Shown here in pieces: positions 18,024 to 27,113 of a stretch of 40,443 nt of DNA (its first letter is position 1; each line of letters begins with the position of its first letter). The translations under genes and the position numbers were made by a program. The notes beneath the pieces are model-generated. The model was given only the letters and a program-made list of their open reading frames with translations. It made no database searches and was not told where the DNA came from. Source of the DNA: JBDKJS01 sp039806065 (GTDB taxonomy: Bacteria; Bacteroidota; Bacteroidia; AKYH767-A; 2013-40CM-41-45); NCBI GenBank assembly GCA_039806065.1, contig JBDKJS010000127.1:1-40443 (forward strand), written 5' to 3'.

Positions 18024-18031
18024 CAAATTTA
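18024..18031 (-). promoter_or_regulatory. -7 element of the DUF885-esterase operon
   Basis: Read on the minus strand this is TAAATTTG, an exact TAnnTTTG match, 28 bases upstream of the ATG at 17995. A minus-strand TTTG exists at 18058-18061, but the 26-base spacing is longer than the usual 19. Confidence 0.5.
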
Positions 18032-18042
18032 ATTAATATCCA

Positions 18043-18561
18043 ATGCTACCACTCATCCAAAGGTTAGTCCTTATAATTATTTTTTGTTGGTTTACTTTGT
18101 TACACCATCCGGCCAAAGCAGGAACCATAGGCTTGGGGGTAAGATTGGCTCCTATTAATCCAGGCTTTGATGCAATGTATTTTAAGAATGAAGAACAAGC
18201 CTTCGAATTTATTTTTGGATTAGGATCTCGAAGTTTTTCTCTAACGGGGTTATATGAAATTCATAAACCTCTTGGCACTGCAGAAGGTCTAGCGGTATAT
18301 TATGGAGGTGGAGCTCATCTAGGAAGTATTGGGAGCCGGGGAGGCTATTTTATCTATAAAAACAGAGGTCAGCATATTTATTATCGTGATGATTATGCCA
18401 CATGGATAGTTGGGCTTGATTTAGTATTGGGAGCCGTGTATAAAATTCCTAGTACACCACTGAATATTGGATTGGATATAAAACCGCAATTAGACTTTGG
18501 CTATGGAAGTAATTTATTTTTTGACGGAGGCTTAAGTTTAAGATATTTGTTTTTGAAATGA
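18043..18561 (+). CDS. Exported protein, probably a small outer-membrane beta-barrel
   Basis: I do not recognise a named family. The 172 residues begin with a signal peptide (LVLIIIFCWFTLLHHPAKAG). The rest alternates aromatic, Gly and polar residues in the manner of beta strands (AEGLAVYYGGGAHLGSIGSRGGYF, PQLDFGYGSNLFFDGG) and ends in LRYLFLK, close to the aromatic C-terminal signal of outer-membrane barrels. Its stop overlaps the ATG of the acetyltransferase gene by four bases, so the two are translationally coupled. Confidence 0.7.
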   Translation: MLPLIQRLVLIIIFCWFTLLHHPAKAGTIGLGVRLAPINPGFDAMYFKNEEQAFEFIFGLGSRSFSLTGLYEIHKPLGTAEGLAVYYGGGAHLGSIGSRGGYFIYKNRGQHIYYRDDYATWIVGLDLVLGAVYKIPSTPLNIGLDIKPQLDFGYGSNLFFDGGLSLRYLFLK

Positions 18562-19052
18562 ACATAACCATTCGCCAAGCTACTGAATTAGATCAGCCTG
18601 CTATTTTAAGAATTTATAATTATGAAGTGATGCACAATACCGCCACCTTCGATACACAAGAACGTACATTACCGGCACAGCAAGTTTGGTTTGCAGCACA
18701 TGGTCAAAGACACCCTGTTCTAGTTGCCGTTCATCATGGTGAAGTATTAGGGTGGGCTTCATTGAGTCCCTGGAGCGAACGCAAAGCATATGATCACAGT
18801 TGTGAATTAAGTGTATATATAGATGTACCCTATAGGGGTAAAGGCATAGGGCAGCTACTGATGAAATCTATCCTTGAAGCAGGGAAAATAGCTAACATGC
18901 GAACCATTATTTCAAAAATTACCTCTGAAAATGAAGGCAGTATTCATATTCATCAGAAATTTGGATTTATACATGTAGGCGAACTAAAAGCGGTAGGTGA
19001 AAAGTTTGATAGAATATTAGATGTGACGATAATGCAATTAATTTTAAAATAA
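18558..19052 (+). CDS. GNAT N-acetyltransferase, phosphinothricin-acetyltransferase-like
   Basis: The 164-residue protein matches the PAT/COG1247 group of GNAT enzymes. It has IRQATELDQPAILRIYN at the N-terminus, ATFDTQERT, GWASLSPWSERKAY and the acetyl-CoA pyrophosphate-binding motif RGKGIG at 93-98. It ends with the usual KFGFIHVGEL region. Members acetylate phosphinothricin, methionine sulfoximine or related amino compounds with acetyl-CoA; the natural substrate here is unknown. The start codon lies in an ATGA overlap with the preceding gene. The next lipoprotein gene starts eight bases later. Confidence 0.9.
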   Translation: MNITIRQATELDQPAILRIYNYEVMHNTATFDTQERTLPAQQVWFAAHGQRHPVLVAVHHGEVLGWASLSPWSERKAYDHSCELSVYIDVPYRGKGIGQLLMKSILEAGKIANMRTIISKITSENEGSIHIHQKFGFIHVGELKAVGEKFDRILDVTIMQLILK

Positions 19053-19060
19053 ATAAAATT

Positions 19061-19528
19061 ATGAAACTATTTTTTGTTACCTGTATTTTTGCAGTCATGA
19101 TGGTAGCATGTTCCAGGCCTGAAGCAGTGCTACCTGTAGAAGATGAAATGTTTGTACAAATTAAAAATCAACTTGAAGGCAAGTATGAGTTAATACAATT
19201 TGTGGCAGCTATTGATACGCTTGATAGCAAGCAATTATATTGTGCATTTGATTATCGATACAAGGCCATCACTGAAAATTTAGACATTGCTTTTAGCAGC
19301 ATGGAAATTACGAGCACTGCGTGCAACACGCTTTTTGCCGACAGCAAAGGCTGGCATCTCACAAAGATGAGCGCTACTTCTAACCACAATACACTTACAC
19401 TAGGTAGTAAAACCTATCATTATACTATCAGTGGCAGTCTTTTAAAATTAAATTATACTACCGACCTAGACCAAGATGGCATGGTTGATGATCAAATATA
19501 TTTGCTATACCGTAAGTGGGAAGCTTAA
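19061..19528 (+). CDS. Hypothetical lipoprotein, 155 aa
   Basis: The first 17 residues form a lipoprotein signal peptide ending in the lipobox MVAC. The remainder has no domain I recognise. It shows alternating beta-type sequence (EGKYELIQFVAAID, KTYHYTISGSLLKLNY) and an Asp-rich turn DLDQDGMVDD that could bind calcium. It is the last gene of the run 18043-19528 and faces leuS with a two-base gap. Confidence 0.7.
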   Translation: MKLFFVTCIFAVMMVACSRPEAVLPVEDEMFVQIKNQLEGKYELIQFVAAIDTLDSKQLYCAFDYRYKAITENLDIAFSSMEITSTACNTLFADSKGWHLTKMSATSNHNTLTLGSKTYHYTISGSLLKLNYTTDLDQDGMVDDQIYLLYRKWEA

Positions 19529-19530
19529 CC

Positions 19531-22296
19531 TTAAAGAACCAAGTTAACAATTTTGCCGTGCACCACTATCACTTTCTTAGGGGTTGCACCTTGAAGAAGG
19601 GTTTGTATTTGGTCATTGTTTAGAATGGTTTGTTCCAAGGCAGCTTTATCCAATGCTAAAGGAAATTCAATATTCATTTTCATTTTACCATTTATAGAAA
19701 TTGGATAAGCAAAACTATCTTCTTGTAAAAATGCTTCGTTATGTGCAGGCCAACTTTCTAAGCTGATGCCTTGATTGTTTGGGCCATTCAATTTTTTGAA
19801 TAATTCTTCGGCTATATGTGGAGCATAGGGTGACAGGATGATAAGAAGAGGTTCAAGAATTTCTTTTTTGTTGCACTTTAACTCAGTAAGTTCATTCACC
19901 GCTATCATAAAAGTGCTTACAGAAGTATTGAAAGAAAACTGATTGATATCTTCCGTAACTTTTTTAATTGTTTTGTGCAATGTTTTTAGTTCCTTTCTGT
20001 TGGCAGCTTCATTGCTTACAACAAAACTGTTGTTATTTCCCTGGTGAAACAATCGCCATAATTTTCTAAGAAAACTACTTACCCCACTCAGGCCATTGGT
20101 GTTCCATGGTTTGCTTTGTTCCAAGGGGCCAAGAAACATTTCGTATAAACGCAGCGCATCAGCTCCATGTTGTGCAATAATGTCATCTGGATTTACCACA
20201 TTCCATTTTGACTTTGACATTTTTTCAATTTCCACACCACAGATATATTTCCCATCTTCAAAAATAAAATTAGCATCGGCAAAATCAGCTCTCCATTTTT
20301 TGAAGGCATAGGTATCTAATACATCATTAGTAACCAAGTTTACATCAACATGCATGGCTATAGAGTCGTACTGTTCTTTTAAACCAGCACTCACAAATGT
20401 GTTTTCATTTTTTAGACGATAAACAAAATTACTCCTGCCCTGAATCATGCCTTGATTAATTAGTTTTTGAGCCGGTTCGTTAATGTTTATCAAGCCTATG
20501 TCATTTAAAAATTTAGTCCAAAACCTAACATATAATAAGTGGCCGGTAGCATGTTCGCTACCTCCTATGTATAAATCAATACTACCCCAATAATTAGCTG
20601 CCTGACTACTCACAAATGCATCAGCATTATCAGCGTCCATATACCGAAGAAAATACCAGCTGCTTCCAGCCCAACCGGGCATGGTGCTAGTTTCATATCC
20701 ATGGCCATCATCAGTTTTAAAATTAGTAGCCCTTGCCAGAGGTGGTTCGCCAGAATCAGTGGGCAAGTATTTGTCTATTTCAGGCAAAAGGAGGGGCAAT
20801 GCATCATCGCTGAGGGCATGGGCTATTTCATTTTTATAATAAATAGGAATGGGCTCTCCCCAATATCGTTGACGGCCAAAAACAGCATCACGCAGGCGGT
20901 AATTTACTTGAGGGTTTCCGAAATTTCTTTCAGCTATAGTTTTAATTGCTTTTTTTATGGCGTCTTTTACATCAATGCCATTTAAAAAATCAGAGTTGAT
21001 ACATACACCAATCTTTTCATCGTATGATGCTTGTTTATAATTCCAATCGTTAGGCGATTGTATAACTATTTTTATTGGAAGGTCAAAGTGCTTGGCAAAG
21101 GCATGGTCGCGGCTATCATGTGCTGGCACTGCCATTACAGCCCCTGTTCCATAACCGGCAAGTACATAATCACCAACCCAAATAGGGATGCTCTCATGGG
21201 TGAATGGATGTATCGCATATGCACCGGTGAATACTCCTGAAATTCTTTTCACATCAGCCATTCTTTCACGTTCGCTCCTGCTTTTGCTCTCAGCAATGTA
21301 TTGGTTTACTCTAAGCTGTTGTTCAACAGTAGTTAATGTGGTTACGAGTGGATTTTCAGGTGCTAGGGTGATGTATGAAACGCCAAAAATGGTATCAGGT
21401 CGGGTTGTAAATACTGTTATAACATCATTACGCCCACTCACTTTAAACTGAATGGTGCTACCTACAGATTTGCCAATCCAGTTTCGCTGTTGCTCTTTTA
21501 AACTTTCAGGCCAATCAATATGATCTAGGCCTTCTAAAAGTTTATCGGCATAGGCCGTAATTCGCATGCTCCATTGTTTCATTAACTTTCTTTCCACGGG
21601 GTGGCCTCCACGTTCGCTCACACCATCTTTTACTTCATCATTGGCCAGGACGGTGCCCAGTGCAGGACACCAATTTACGAAGGCTTCGCCAAGGTAGGCA
21701 AGCCGCTGTTCCATAAGCACTGCAGCCTGTGCCGCTTCATCTAGTTGATCAAAAGTAAGCTGGTTTGGGCCAAAGGTAGCATTGGTTTTTCGGTAATGGG
21801 CTATGAGCGTGCTGATGTTTTCGGCACGATTGGCCGCAGTGTTATACCAGCTATTGTACAGTTGTATAAATATCCATTGAGTCCATTTGTAGTATTTAGG
21901 ATCACTGGTTCTTACCTCGCGAGTCCAATCAAAAGAGAATCCAATTTTGTCGAGCTGTTCACGGTATCGGTTAATATTTGCAGCTGTAGTTATTGCAGGA
22001 TGTTGCCCTGTTTGAATGGCATATTGTTCAGCAGGTAATCCAAAGCTATCATAACCCATCGGGTGTAGCACGTTATAGCCGCAATGTCTTTTGTATCGTG
22101 AGAATATATCAGATGCGATATAACCAAGCGGATGCCCTACATGCAATCCAGCTCCACTAGGGTAAGGAAACATATCCAATACATAATATTTAGGACGTTC
22201 GGCACCTTTTTCACCAGGGTTGGCTGCCTTAAAGGTTTTATTATTTTTCCAAAAAAGCTGCCATTCGGCTTCTACAGTTTTAAAATCGTATTCCAT
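19531..22296 (-). CDS. leuS: Leucyl-tRNA synthetase
   Basis: LeuS charges tRNA-Leu with leucine in the cytoplasm. The 921 residues carry the class I signatures: the HIGH-type motif HVGH at 52-55 in SGAGLHVGHPLGY, and KMSKS at 692-696. The editing (CP1) domain is present, with FTTRPDTIFGVSYI and a GTGAVMAVPAHDSRD segment. The catalytic W-A-G-S-S-W-Y-F region and the C-terminal anticodon-binding and tRNA-contacting domains follow. Length is normal for the family. It is divergent from ftsX; a TATCTTCG on the minus strand at 22333-22340 is a possible -7 element with one mismatch. Confidence 0.98.
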   Translation of the reverse strand: MEYDFKTVEAEWQLFWKNNKTFKAANPGEKGAERPKYYVLDMFPYPSGAGLHVGHPLGYIASDIFSRYKRHCGYNVLHPMGYDSFGLPAEQYAIQTGQHPAITTAANINRYREQLDKIGFSFDWTREVRTSDPKYYKWTQWIFIQLYNSWYNTAANRAENISTLIAHYRKTNATFGPNQLTFDQLDEAAQAAVLMEQRLAYLGEAFVNWCPALGTVLANDEVKDGVSERGGHPVERKLMKQWSMRITAYADKLLEGLDHIDWPESLKEQQRNWIGKSVGSTIQFKVSGRNDVITVFTTRPDTIFGVSYITLAPENPLVTTLTTVEQQLRVNQYIAESKSRSERERMADVKRISGVFTGAYAIHPFTHESIPIWVGDYVLAGYGTGAVMAVPAHDSRDHAFAKHFDLPIKIVIQSPNDWNYKQASYDEKIGVCINSDFLNGIDVKDAIKKAIKTIAERNFGNPQVNYRLRDAVFGRQRYWGEPIPIYYKNEIAHALSDDALPLLLPEIDKYLPTDSGEPPLARATNFKTDDGHGYETSTMPGWAGSSWYFLRYMDADNADAFVSSQAANYWGSIDLYIGGSEHATGHLLYVRFWTKFLNDIGLININEPAQKLINQGMIQGRSNFVYRLKNENTFVSAGLKEQYDSIAMHVDVNLVTNDVLDTYAFKKWRADFADANFIFEDGKYICGVEIEKMSKSKWNVVNPDDIIAQHGADALRLYEMFLGPLEQSKPWNTNGLSGVSSFLRKLWRLFHQGNNNSFVVSNEAANRKELKTLHKTIKKVTEDINQFSFNTSVSTFMIAVNELTELKCNKKEILEPLLIILSPYAPHIAEELFKKLNGPNNQGISLESWPAHNEAFLQEDSFAYPISINGKMKMNIEFPLALDKAALEQTILNNDQIQTLLQGATPKKVIVVHGKIVNLVL

Positions 22297-22373
22297 TTAT
22301 TGTTAAAAAATATTTGTTAATCAAAAGGTGTGCGAAGATACATAATAGTGATGGTGCCTTGCTTTGTAAATAC

Positions 22374-22381
22374 TACTTTTG
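22374..22381 (+). promoter_or_regulatory. -7 element of the ftsX-DUF3098-uppP-truB operon
   Basis: TACTTTTG is an exact TAnnTTTG match. It lies inside the extended ftsX frame and ends seven bases before the TTG at 22389, which supports that TTG as the true start. I found no -33 TTTG at the usual distance. Confidence 0.5.
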
Positions 22382-22388
22382 CCCTGCC

Positions 22389-23255
22389 TTGGACGAAAAA
22401 TTACCAACAAAAAAGAACCGAACCGGTTATCTCCCTGCCATCATCAGTATTGGATTGGTGCTTTTTTCATTGGGGATGGTGGCCATTCTCATTTTACAAG
22501 GAGCTAGTCAATTACAACAGATCAAAGACTCCTTACAACTAGTTGTATTTATCGATGTGAACGAGCCTTCGGAATCTGAAAAAAGTATCCATCAGCAAAT
22601 AAACCGCTTGCCAGGGGTAAAACATACTCACTTTGTAAGTAAACAAGCGGCATTAGATAGCCTCATTGCTTCAGCAGGAAAAGAAGCATTGGCCATGTTA
22701 GGGAATAACCCGTTACCAGCAACTGTTGATGTACAATTGGCTGCTACACATCAATCAGATGAAGGGATGGAGCAAATGGCATCCCAGTTACGAGCCATTA
22801 AAGGCATCACTGAAGTGGTGTACCAGCGGCTCGACTATGCCATGATCAACCACAATATTCAGACCATAAGTTTGGTTATTCTTACGTTTGCAGCTTTGTT
22901 GTTATTAATTTCCTTTAGCCTTATTAATAATGCGGTGCGGCTTACCATTTATGCTCGTAGGTTCATTATCAAAAGCATGCAATTGGTTGGTGCCACACGC
23001 GGCTTTATTCAAAGGCCTTTTCTTGCGACAGGTCTAATTAATGGGTTGTATGGATCTTTTATAGGATGCACACTTCTAATGGGAATATTGTATCTTGCGC
23101 ACCGTCAGTTTCCTGATTTTGTTGGCAATGCCAATTATCATCATCTATTGCCAGTAATGGCCGCTATGGTATTACTAGGAGTTATGATGTCAATAATATT
23201 TACTTGGCTAGCAGTAAATAGGTATTTGCGCAGCAAAATGGAAGACCTTTATTAG
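22389..23255 (+). CDS. ftsX: Cell division protein FtsX
   Basis: FtsX is the membrane partner of the FtsE ATPase; together they control peptidoglycan hydrolases at the septum. The protein has an N-terminal transmembrane helix (YLPAIISIGLVLFSLGMVAILIL), an extracytoplasmic domain of about 130 residues, and a FtsX-type permease domain with three helices. The frame is open back to 22314, but the extra 25 residues (MLIKRCAKIHNSD...) do not resemble FtsX and contain a promoter element. Starting at the TTG at 22389 gives 288 residues beginning DEKLPTKKNRTGYLP, normal for the phylum. ftsE is not adjacent. Confidence 0.9.
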   Translation: MDEKLPTKKNRTGYLPAIISIGLVLFSLGMVAILILQGASQLQQIKDSLQLVVFIDVNEPSESEKSIHQQINRLPGVKHTHFVSKQAALDSLIASAGKEALAMLGNNPLPATVDVQLAATHQSDEGMEQMASQLRAIKGITEVVYQRLDYAMINHNIQTISLVILTFAALLLLISFSLINNAVRLTIYARRFIIKSMQLVGATRGFIQRPFLATGLINGLYGSFIGCTLLMGILYLAHRQFPDFVGNANYHHLLPVMAAMVLLGVMMSIIFTWLAVNRYLRSKMEDLY

Positions 23256-23279
23256 TTAAAAAAATATTGAACCTACCAA

Positions 23280-23531
23280 ATGAGTAAAGAGAAAAAAACA
23301 AGTGTCACAGCACCTTTTAAATTCGGCAAAGAGAATTATATCATCATGCTTATCGGGATAGCCTTTATCGTAATTGGCTTTATATTAATGAGTGGTGGTG
23401 GTAGCGATGATCCAACAAAATTTGATGAAACCATTTTTAGCACACGAAGAATAACGGTGGCGCCCCTATTGGTAATCATTGGATTTGTGATAGAGGTTTA
23501 TGCCATTATGCGTAAGCCTAAGGATGCTTAA
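23280..23531 (+). CDS. DUF3098 small membrane protein
   Basis: This 83-residue protein has two transmembrane helices separated by a short loop with GGGSDDPTKFDETIFSTRR. It matches the DUF3098 family, which is characteristic of Bacteroidota and is usually found between ftsX and uppP, exactly as here. The function is unknown; the context suggests the cell envelope or division. The gap to ftsX is 24 bases and to uppP 12 bases. Confidence 0.9.
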   Translation: MSKEKKTSVTAPFKFGKENYIIMLIGIAFIVIGFILMSGGGSDDPTKFDETIFSTRRITVAPLLVIIGFVIEVYAIMRKPKDA

Positions 23532-23543
23532 TCGCCTCTCTGT

Positions 23544-24344
23544 ATGAATTTTTGGCAAGCAATAGTTTTAGCCATCGTGGAAGGACTCACAGAGTTTTTA
23601 CCTGTAAGCAGCACCGGCCACATGATTATAGCCAGCTCCATCATGGGCATAGCCGCTGATGAATTTGTGAAAATGTATACTGTAGGTATTCAGCTAGGAG
23701 CAATCATCAGTGTTATGGTATTGTACAGCAAAAGATTTTTAAAAATTGATGTTAACTTTTACGTAAAGCTCTTTCTAGGATTTCTGCCTGCAGCAGTTAT
23801 TGGTTTTTTATGCAATGATTATATTGATGCCCTACTAGAGAATGTAGTTGTAGTGGCCATTGCCTTAGTGGTAGGTGGATTGGTCTTTTTATGGATTGAT
23901 CAAATAATTCATCAGCCGGTAGCATCAACAGCACCTATAGAACCATCTGCAAAAAAAGCTTTTATCATTGGCATATTTCAATGTCTTGCCATGGTTCCTG
24001 GAGTATCACGTTCGGCAGCAACCATCATCGGTGGCTTAACACAAGGGTTGCACAAGAAAGCAGCAGCAGAGTTTTCTTTTTTCCTGGCAGCTCCCACCAT
24101 GCTAGCCGCTACCGGATATAAAATGCTTAAGTTCTACCAACTCCATGGAGGGTTTACGGCAGCACAGTTACAGCTCTTTGCCGTGGGCAATTTGGTAGCA
24201 CTATTAGTAGCCATAGTGGCCATCAAAACATTTATTAGTTATATAACCAACCACGGGTTCAAGGTTTTTGGCTATTATAGAATTATTGTAGGGGTTGCAA
24301 TACTCATCCTCTATTATATGGGCTTCTCATTACAAATAGTATAG
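23544..24344 (+). CDS. uppP: Undecaprenyl-diphosphate phosphatase UppP (BacA)
   Basis: UppP dephosphorylates undecaprenyl diphosphate to recycle the lipid carrier for cell-wall synthesis; raised activity gives bacitracin resistance. The 266-residue protein is strongly hydrophobic with seven to eight helices. Both family motifs are present: EGLTEFLPVSSTGH near residues 13-26, containing the catalytic Glu residues and Ser, and PGVSRSAATI near 151-160, with the catalytic Arg. It is co-transcribed with DUF3098 and truB, which starts four bases after its stop. Confidence 0.97.
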   Translation: MNFWQAIVLAIVEGLTEFLPVSSTGHMIIASSIMGIAADEFVKMYTVGIQLGAIISVMVLYSKRFLKIDVNFYVKLFLGFLPAAVIGFLCNDYIDALLENVVVVAIALVVGGLVFLWIDQIIHQPVASTAPIEPSAKKAFIIGIFQCLAMVPGVSRSAATIIGGLTQGLHKKAAAEFSFFLAAPTMLAATGYKMLKFYQLHGGFTAAQLQLFAVGNLVALLVAIVAIKTFISYITNHGFKVFGYYRIIVGVAILILYYMGFSLQIV

Positions 24345-24348
24345 GCAC

Positions 24349-25074
24349 ATGCACAGCATCAATGGCATAGTCCCAGTTCATAAGCCCATTCGATGGACCA
24401 GTTTTGATGTGGTAGCACACATACGCACTCTTATGGGTAAACCTGAGCGAATTCCCAATCACCCTAAGCGGCATAGAGTGGGCCATGCCGGCACCCTTGA
24501 TCCATTGGCTACTGGCGTGTTAGTGATTTGTTTTGGGCAAGCCACTAAAACCATTGACCAGATACAAGCACTCGATAAGGAATATACTGGCATCATTCAT
24601 CTTGGCGCCACCACCCCCAGTGCCGATTTGGAAACTAATGTAGATCAAAGATTCACTATTGATCATATAAATGAACAAATGATATTAGAAACTGCTCGAT
24701 TATTTGTGGGATCCATAAACCAAGTGCCACCAGCGCACAGTGCTGTAAAGGTGGCTGGCCGAAGGGCTTATCAATGGGCACGCGAAGGCAGCGATAAGCA
24801 GCCAACGAGTAGAACTGTTTGTGTTCATAGTTTTGAAATTACTGAGATGAAGCTTCCTGAAATAAGTTTCCGCATTGTGTGCAGCAAGGGCACCTATATA
24901 CGATCCATAGCCCGCGATTTTGGGACTGCCTTGAAAAGTGGCGCACATCTACAAGCACTCTGCCGAACCCGAATTGGTCAATACCAGCTATCACAATGTA
25001 TAGCGGTGGATGAACTTCCAGATCGAATAGGCCTACTAAGGCAAGCACCACCATCACCAACTCCCTTGCCATGA
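24349..25074 (+). CDS. truB: tRNA pseudouridine-55 synthase TruB
   Basis: TruB makes pseudouridine 55 in the T loop of most tRNAs. The 241-residue protein has the catalytic motif GHAGTLDPLATGVL with the active Asp at D51. It also has VPPAHSAVKVAGRRAY and SKGTYIRSIARDFG, both conserved in TruB. Length is normal. In many Bacteroidota this gene is followed directly by queA; here queA lies about 3.5 kb further on, beyond an accessory insert. The next bases after the stop resemble the 5' part of a tRNA. Confidence 0.97.
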   Translation: MHSINGIVPVHKPIRWTSFDVVAHIRTLMGKPERIPNHPKRHRVGHAGTLDPLATGVLVICFGQATKTIDQIQALDKEYTGIIHLGATTPSADLETNVDQRFTIDHINEQMILETARLFVGSINQVPPAHSAVKVAGRRAYQWAREGSDKQPTSRTVCVHSFEITEMKLPEISFRIVCSKGTYIRSIARDFGTALKSGAHLQALCRTRIGQYQLSQCIAVDELPDRIGLLRQAPPSPTPLP

Positions 25075-25593
25075 TGGGAGCGGTAGCTCAAGAGGTAAAA
25101 GGATGCATTAATAATAAAGTAGGAGAAGAGTTCAATAAGCCTATTTGCCAGGGGCCTGTTTAAAACCTAAAAAAATAAACCGCCTTTCATGGAAGAACTA
25201 CTTGCTAGAATTTAGATGGAAAGGGGCAAAGCAAAATTCATCAACTCCCACATCAAAAATATATCTTTGTAATTAAATGGCCATGCTAAGGAATCAAATC
25301 TGCCAGTATGAACTGGTTAATGGGTTCAAAATATAAAGTTTAGAAGGATTGACATCTCCAAACCTTCCTAACCTCGCGAATCAAGATTTAAGATTTTTAC
25401 TCCATTGACCATACCATCCACTCATCCAGAACCAATATTTAAAAGGCCAAATGGAATGAGTACAGGTTCAATACAAAAGGCATGACGAGAAATTTTACAA
25501 GAAATGATAATTAGCCTTGAAAAAAATAAAAAGATTGATAATGGGTACATTTTACCAGCCCAAAAAATTATAAAAAATTAAATAGATAAGCCA
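25075..25593. other. Non-coding gap between truB and rmuC, left side of the accessory insert
   Basis: No convincing gene is present in these 519 bases. At 25077-25145 the sequence resembles a decayed tRNA: GGAGCGGTAGCTCA, then a T-loop-like GTTCAAT at about the right spacing, but without a pairing acceptor 3' strand or anticodon stem. At 25262-25269 there is an exact TAnnTTTG element (TATCTTTG), followed by an ATG at 25277 and only 19 codons (MAMLRNQICQYE...), which looks like the start of a lost gene. The rest is AT-rich and has frequent stops in all frames. Confidence 0.5.
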
Positions 25594-27105
25594 ATGACTA
25601 TCATCTACCTCATCCTTTCAGCCGTTGTGGCCTTGTTAATTTTAAATATCGTTCTCACACTAAAAGCAAATAGGCAAGAAGAGAGCAATCAATTAATAGA
25701 AATCAAATCTTTATTAGTAATGCTAAGCTCCAATTTGAAAGACACAGAGAAAAATTTGAAAGATGAATTTGTAACCAACCGGAAAGAGCATGCCGAAACA
25801 TCTGCTAATTTAAGAACAGAAATAGGCAATCAGTTAAATAAATTTATACAAACATTTTCAGACCAACTCGGCAATCTCACCAAATCGAATGAAGAAAAGC
25901 TAGAAGCCATTCGTAAAACCTTTGAAGAAAAATTGGTTGACTTTCAAAAAATCATTGATGCTAATAGCAAAGAAAGCAGAATAGAGCTAAAAGAAAACCT
26001 GGATGCTTTTAAAAAAGAATTGAACGATGCATTAAAAGATTATAAAGAACGGTTGAGAGACCAATTTGCCGAGTTTGAAAGAATTCAGAAAACGCAGAAT
26101 GAAGCCAATAGCGAAAAAATTTCAGAATTTAAATTGAGTCTAGAAAAATCGGTGAAAACCATGCAAGAAGGCAACGAAAAGAAGTTGGAAGAAATGAGAA
26201 AAACTGTTGATGAAAAACTTAATGAAACTTTGGAGAAGCGTCTTGGAGAATCTTTCAAACAAGTAAGCGATAGATTGGAGGCAGTGCATAAAGGTTTGGG
26301 CGAAATGCAAACCTTAGCCGTGAGTGTTGGCGATTTGAAAAAGGTGATGAGCAATGTAAAATCAAGGGGTGTTTTAGGCGAATATCAACTTCAAAACATC
26401 ATTGAGGATTTATTGACTAATGAACAATATGAAAAGAACGTAAAAACTAAGGTAGGAAGCGGTGCTTTGGTTGAGTTTGCCATAAAGATGCCACACGGCA
26501 ACAACCTTGAAAAAACACTATGGCTGCCAATAGACTCTAAGTTTCCTAAGGAAGATTATGAAGCCTTGGTAGATGCTTATGAAAAAGGCGATCTGGAAAG
26601 TATAGACACCTATCGAAAGGCATTCATCAATGGCATTAAGAAGAATGCAAAAGACATAAAGGAAAAATACATCGACCCGCCAAACACTACCGAATACGGT
26701 ATCATGTTTTTACCCTATGAGAGTCTATTTAGCGAAGTATTAAGAGTGCCTGGGCTTTTTGAGCAGTTACAGAAAGATTATAAAATCACCATTACCGGCC
26801 CTACAACATTAAGTGCCTTGCTCAACAGTTTGCAAATGGGTTTTAGAACCTTGGCCATAGAAAAACGCAGCAGTGAGGTATGGGATTTATTGGGAGTAGT
26901 GAAATCTGAATTTGGAAAATTTGGAGGGATCATTGAAAAAACAAGAGATAAATTAATAGCAGCCACCAAAGAACTTGACAACACCGGAGTAAGAACAAGA
27001 AATATTGAAAGAAAACTTAGACAGGTTCAGGAATTACCTGGAGCCGAAGCGAAACTGATTGTAGAAGCTAGTCAGGAAGATGATCTAACGGAAGAAATAA
27101 ATTAA
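25594..27105 (+). CDS. rmuC: RmuC family DNA recombination protein
   Basis: The 503 residues start with a transmembrane helix (IYLILSAVVALLILNIVLTL), then a long coiled coil to about residue 230, rich in Lys and Glu. The RmuC domain follows, related to PD-(D/E)xK nucleases: WLPIDSKFPKEDYEAL holds the core D314-S-K316, and GIMFLPYESLFSEVL follows. E. coli RmuC limits inversions at short inverted repeats and is thought to be a nuclease. The gene sits eight bases before the DinD-like gene and is probably co-transcribed with it. Many Bacteroidota genomes carry rmuC copies beside type I restriction genes, so this may be an accessory copy. Confidence 0.93.
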   Translation: MTIIYLILSAVVALLILNIVLTLKANRQEESNQLIEIKSLLVMLSSNLKDTEKNLKDEFVTNRKEHAETSANLRTEIGNQLNKFIQTFSDQLGNLTKSNEEKLEAIRKTFEEKLVDFQKIIDANSKESRIELKENLDAFKKELNDALKDYKERLRDQFAEFERIQKTQNEANSEKISEFKLSLEKSVKTMQEGNEKKLEEMRKTVDEKLNETLEKRLGESFKQVSDRLEAVHKGLGEMQTLAVSVGDLKKVMSNVKSRGVLGEYQLQNIIEDLLTNEQYEKNVKTKVGSGALVEFAIKMPHGNNLEKTLWLPIDSKFPKEDYEALVDAYEKGDLESIDTYRKAFINGIKKNAKDIKEKYIDPPNTTEYGIMFLPYESLFSEVLRVPGLFEQLQKDYKITITGPTTLSALLNSLQMGFRTLAIEKRSSEVWDLLGVVKSEFGKFGGIIEKTRDKLIAATKELDNTGVRTRNIERKLRQVQELPGAEAKLIVEASQEDDLTEEIN

Positions 27106-27113
27106 CCAATAGG

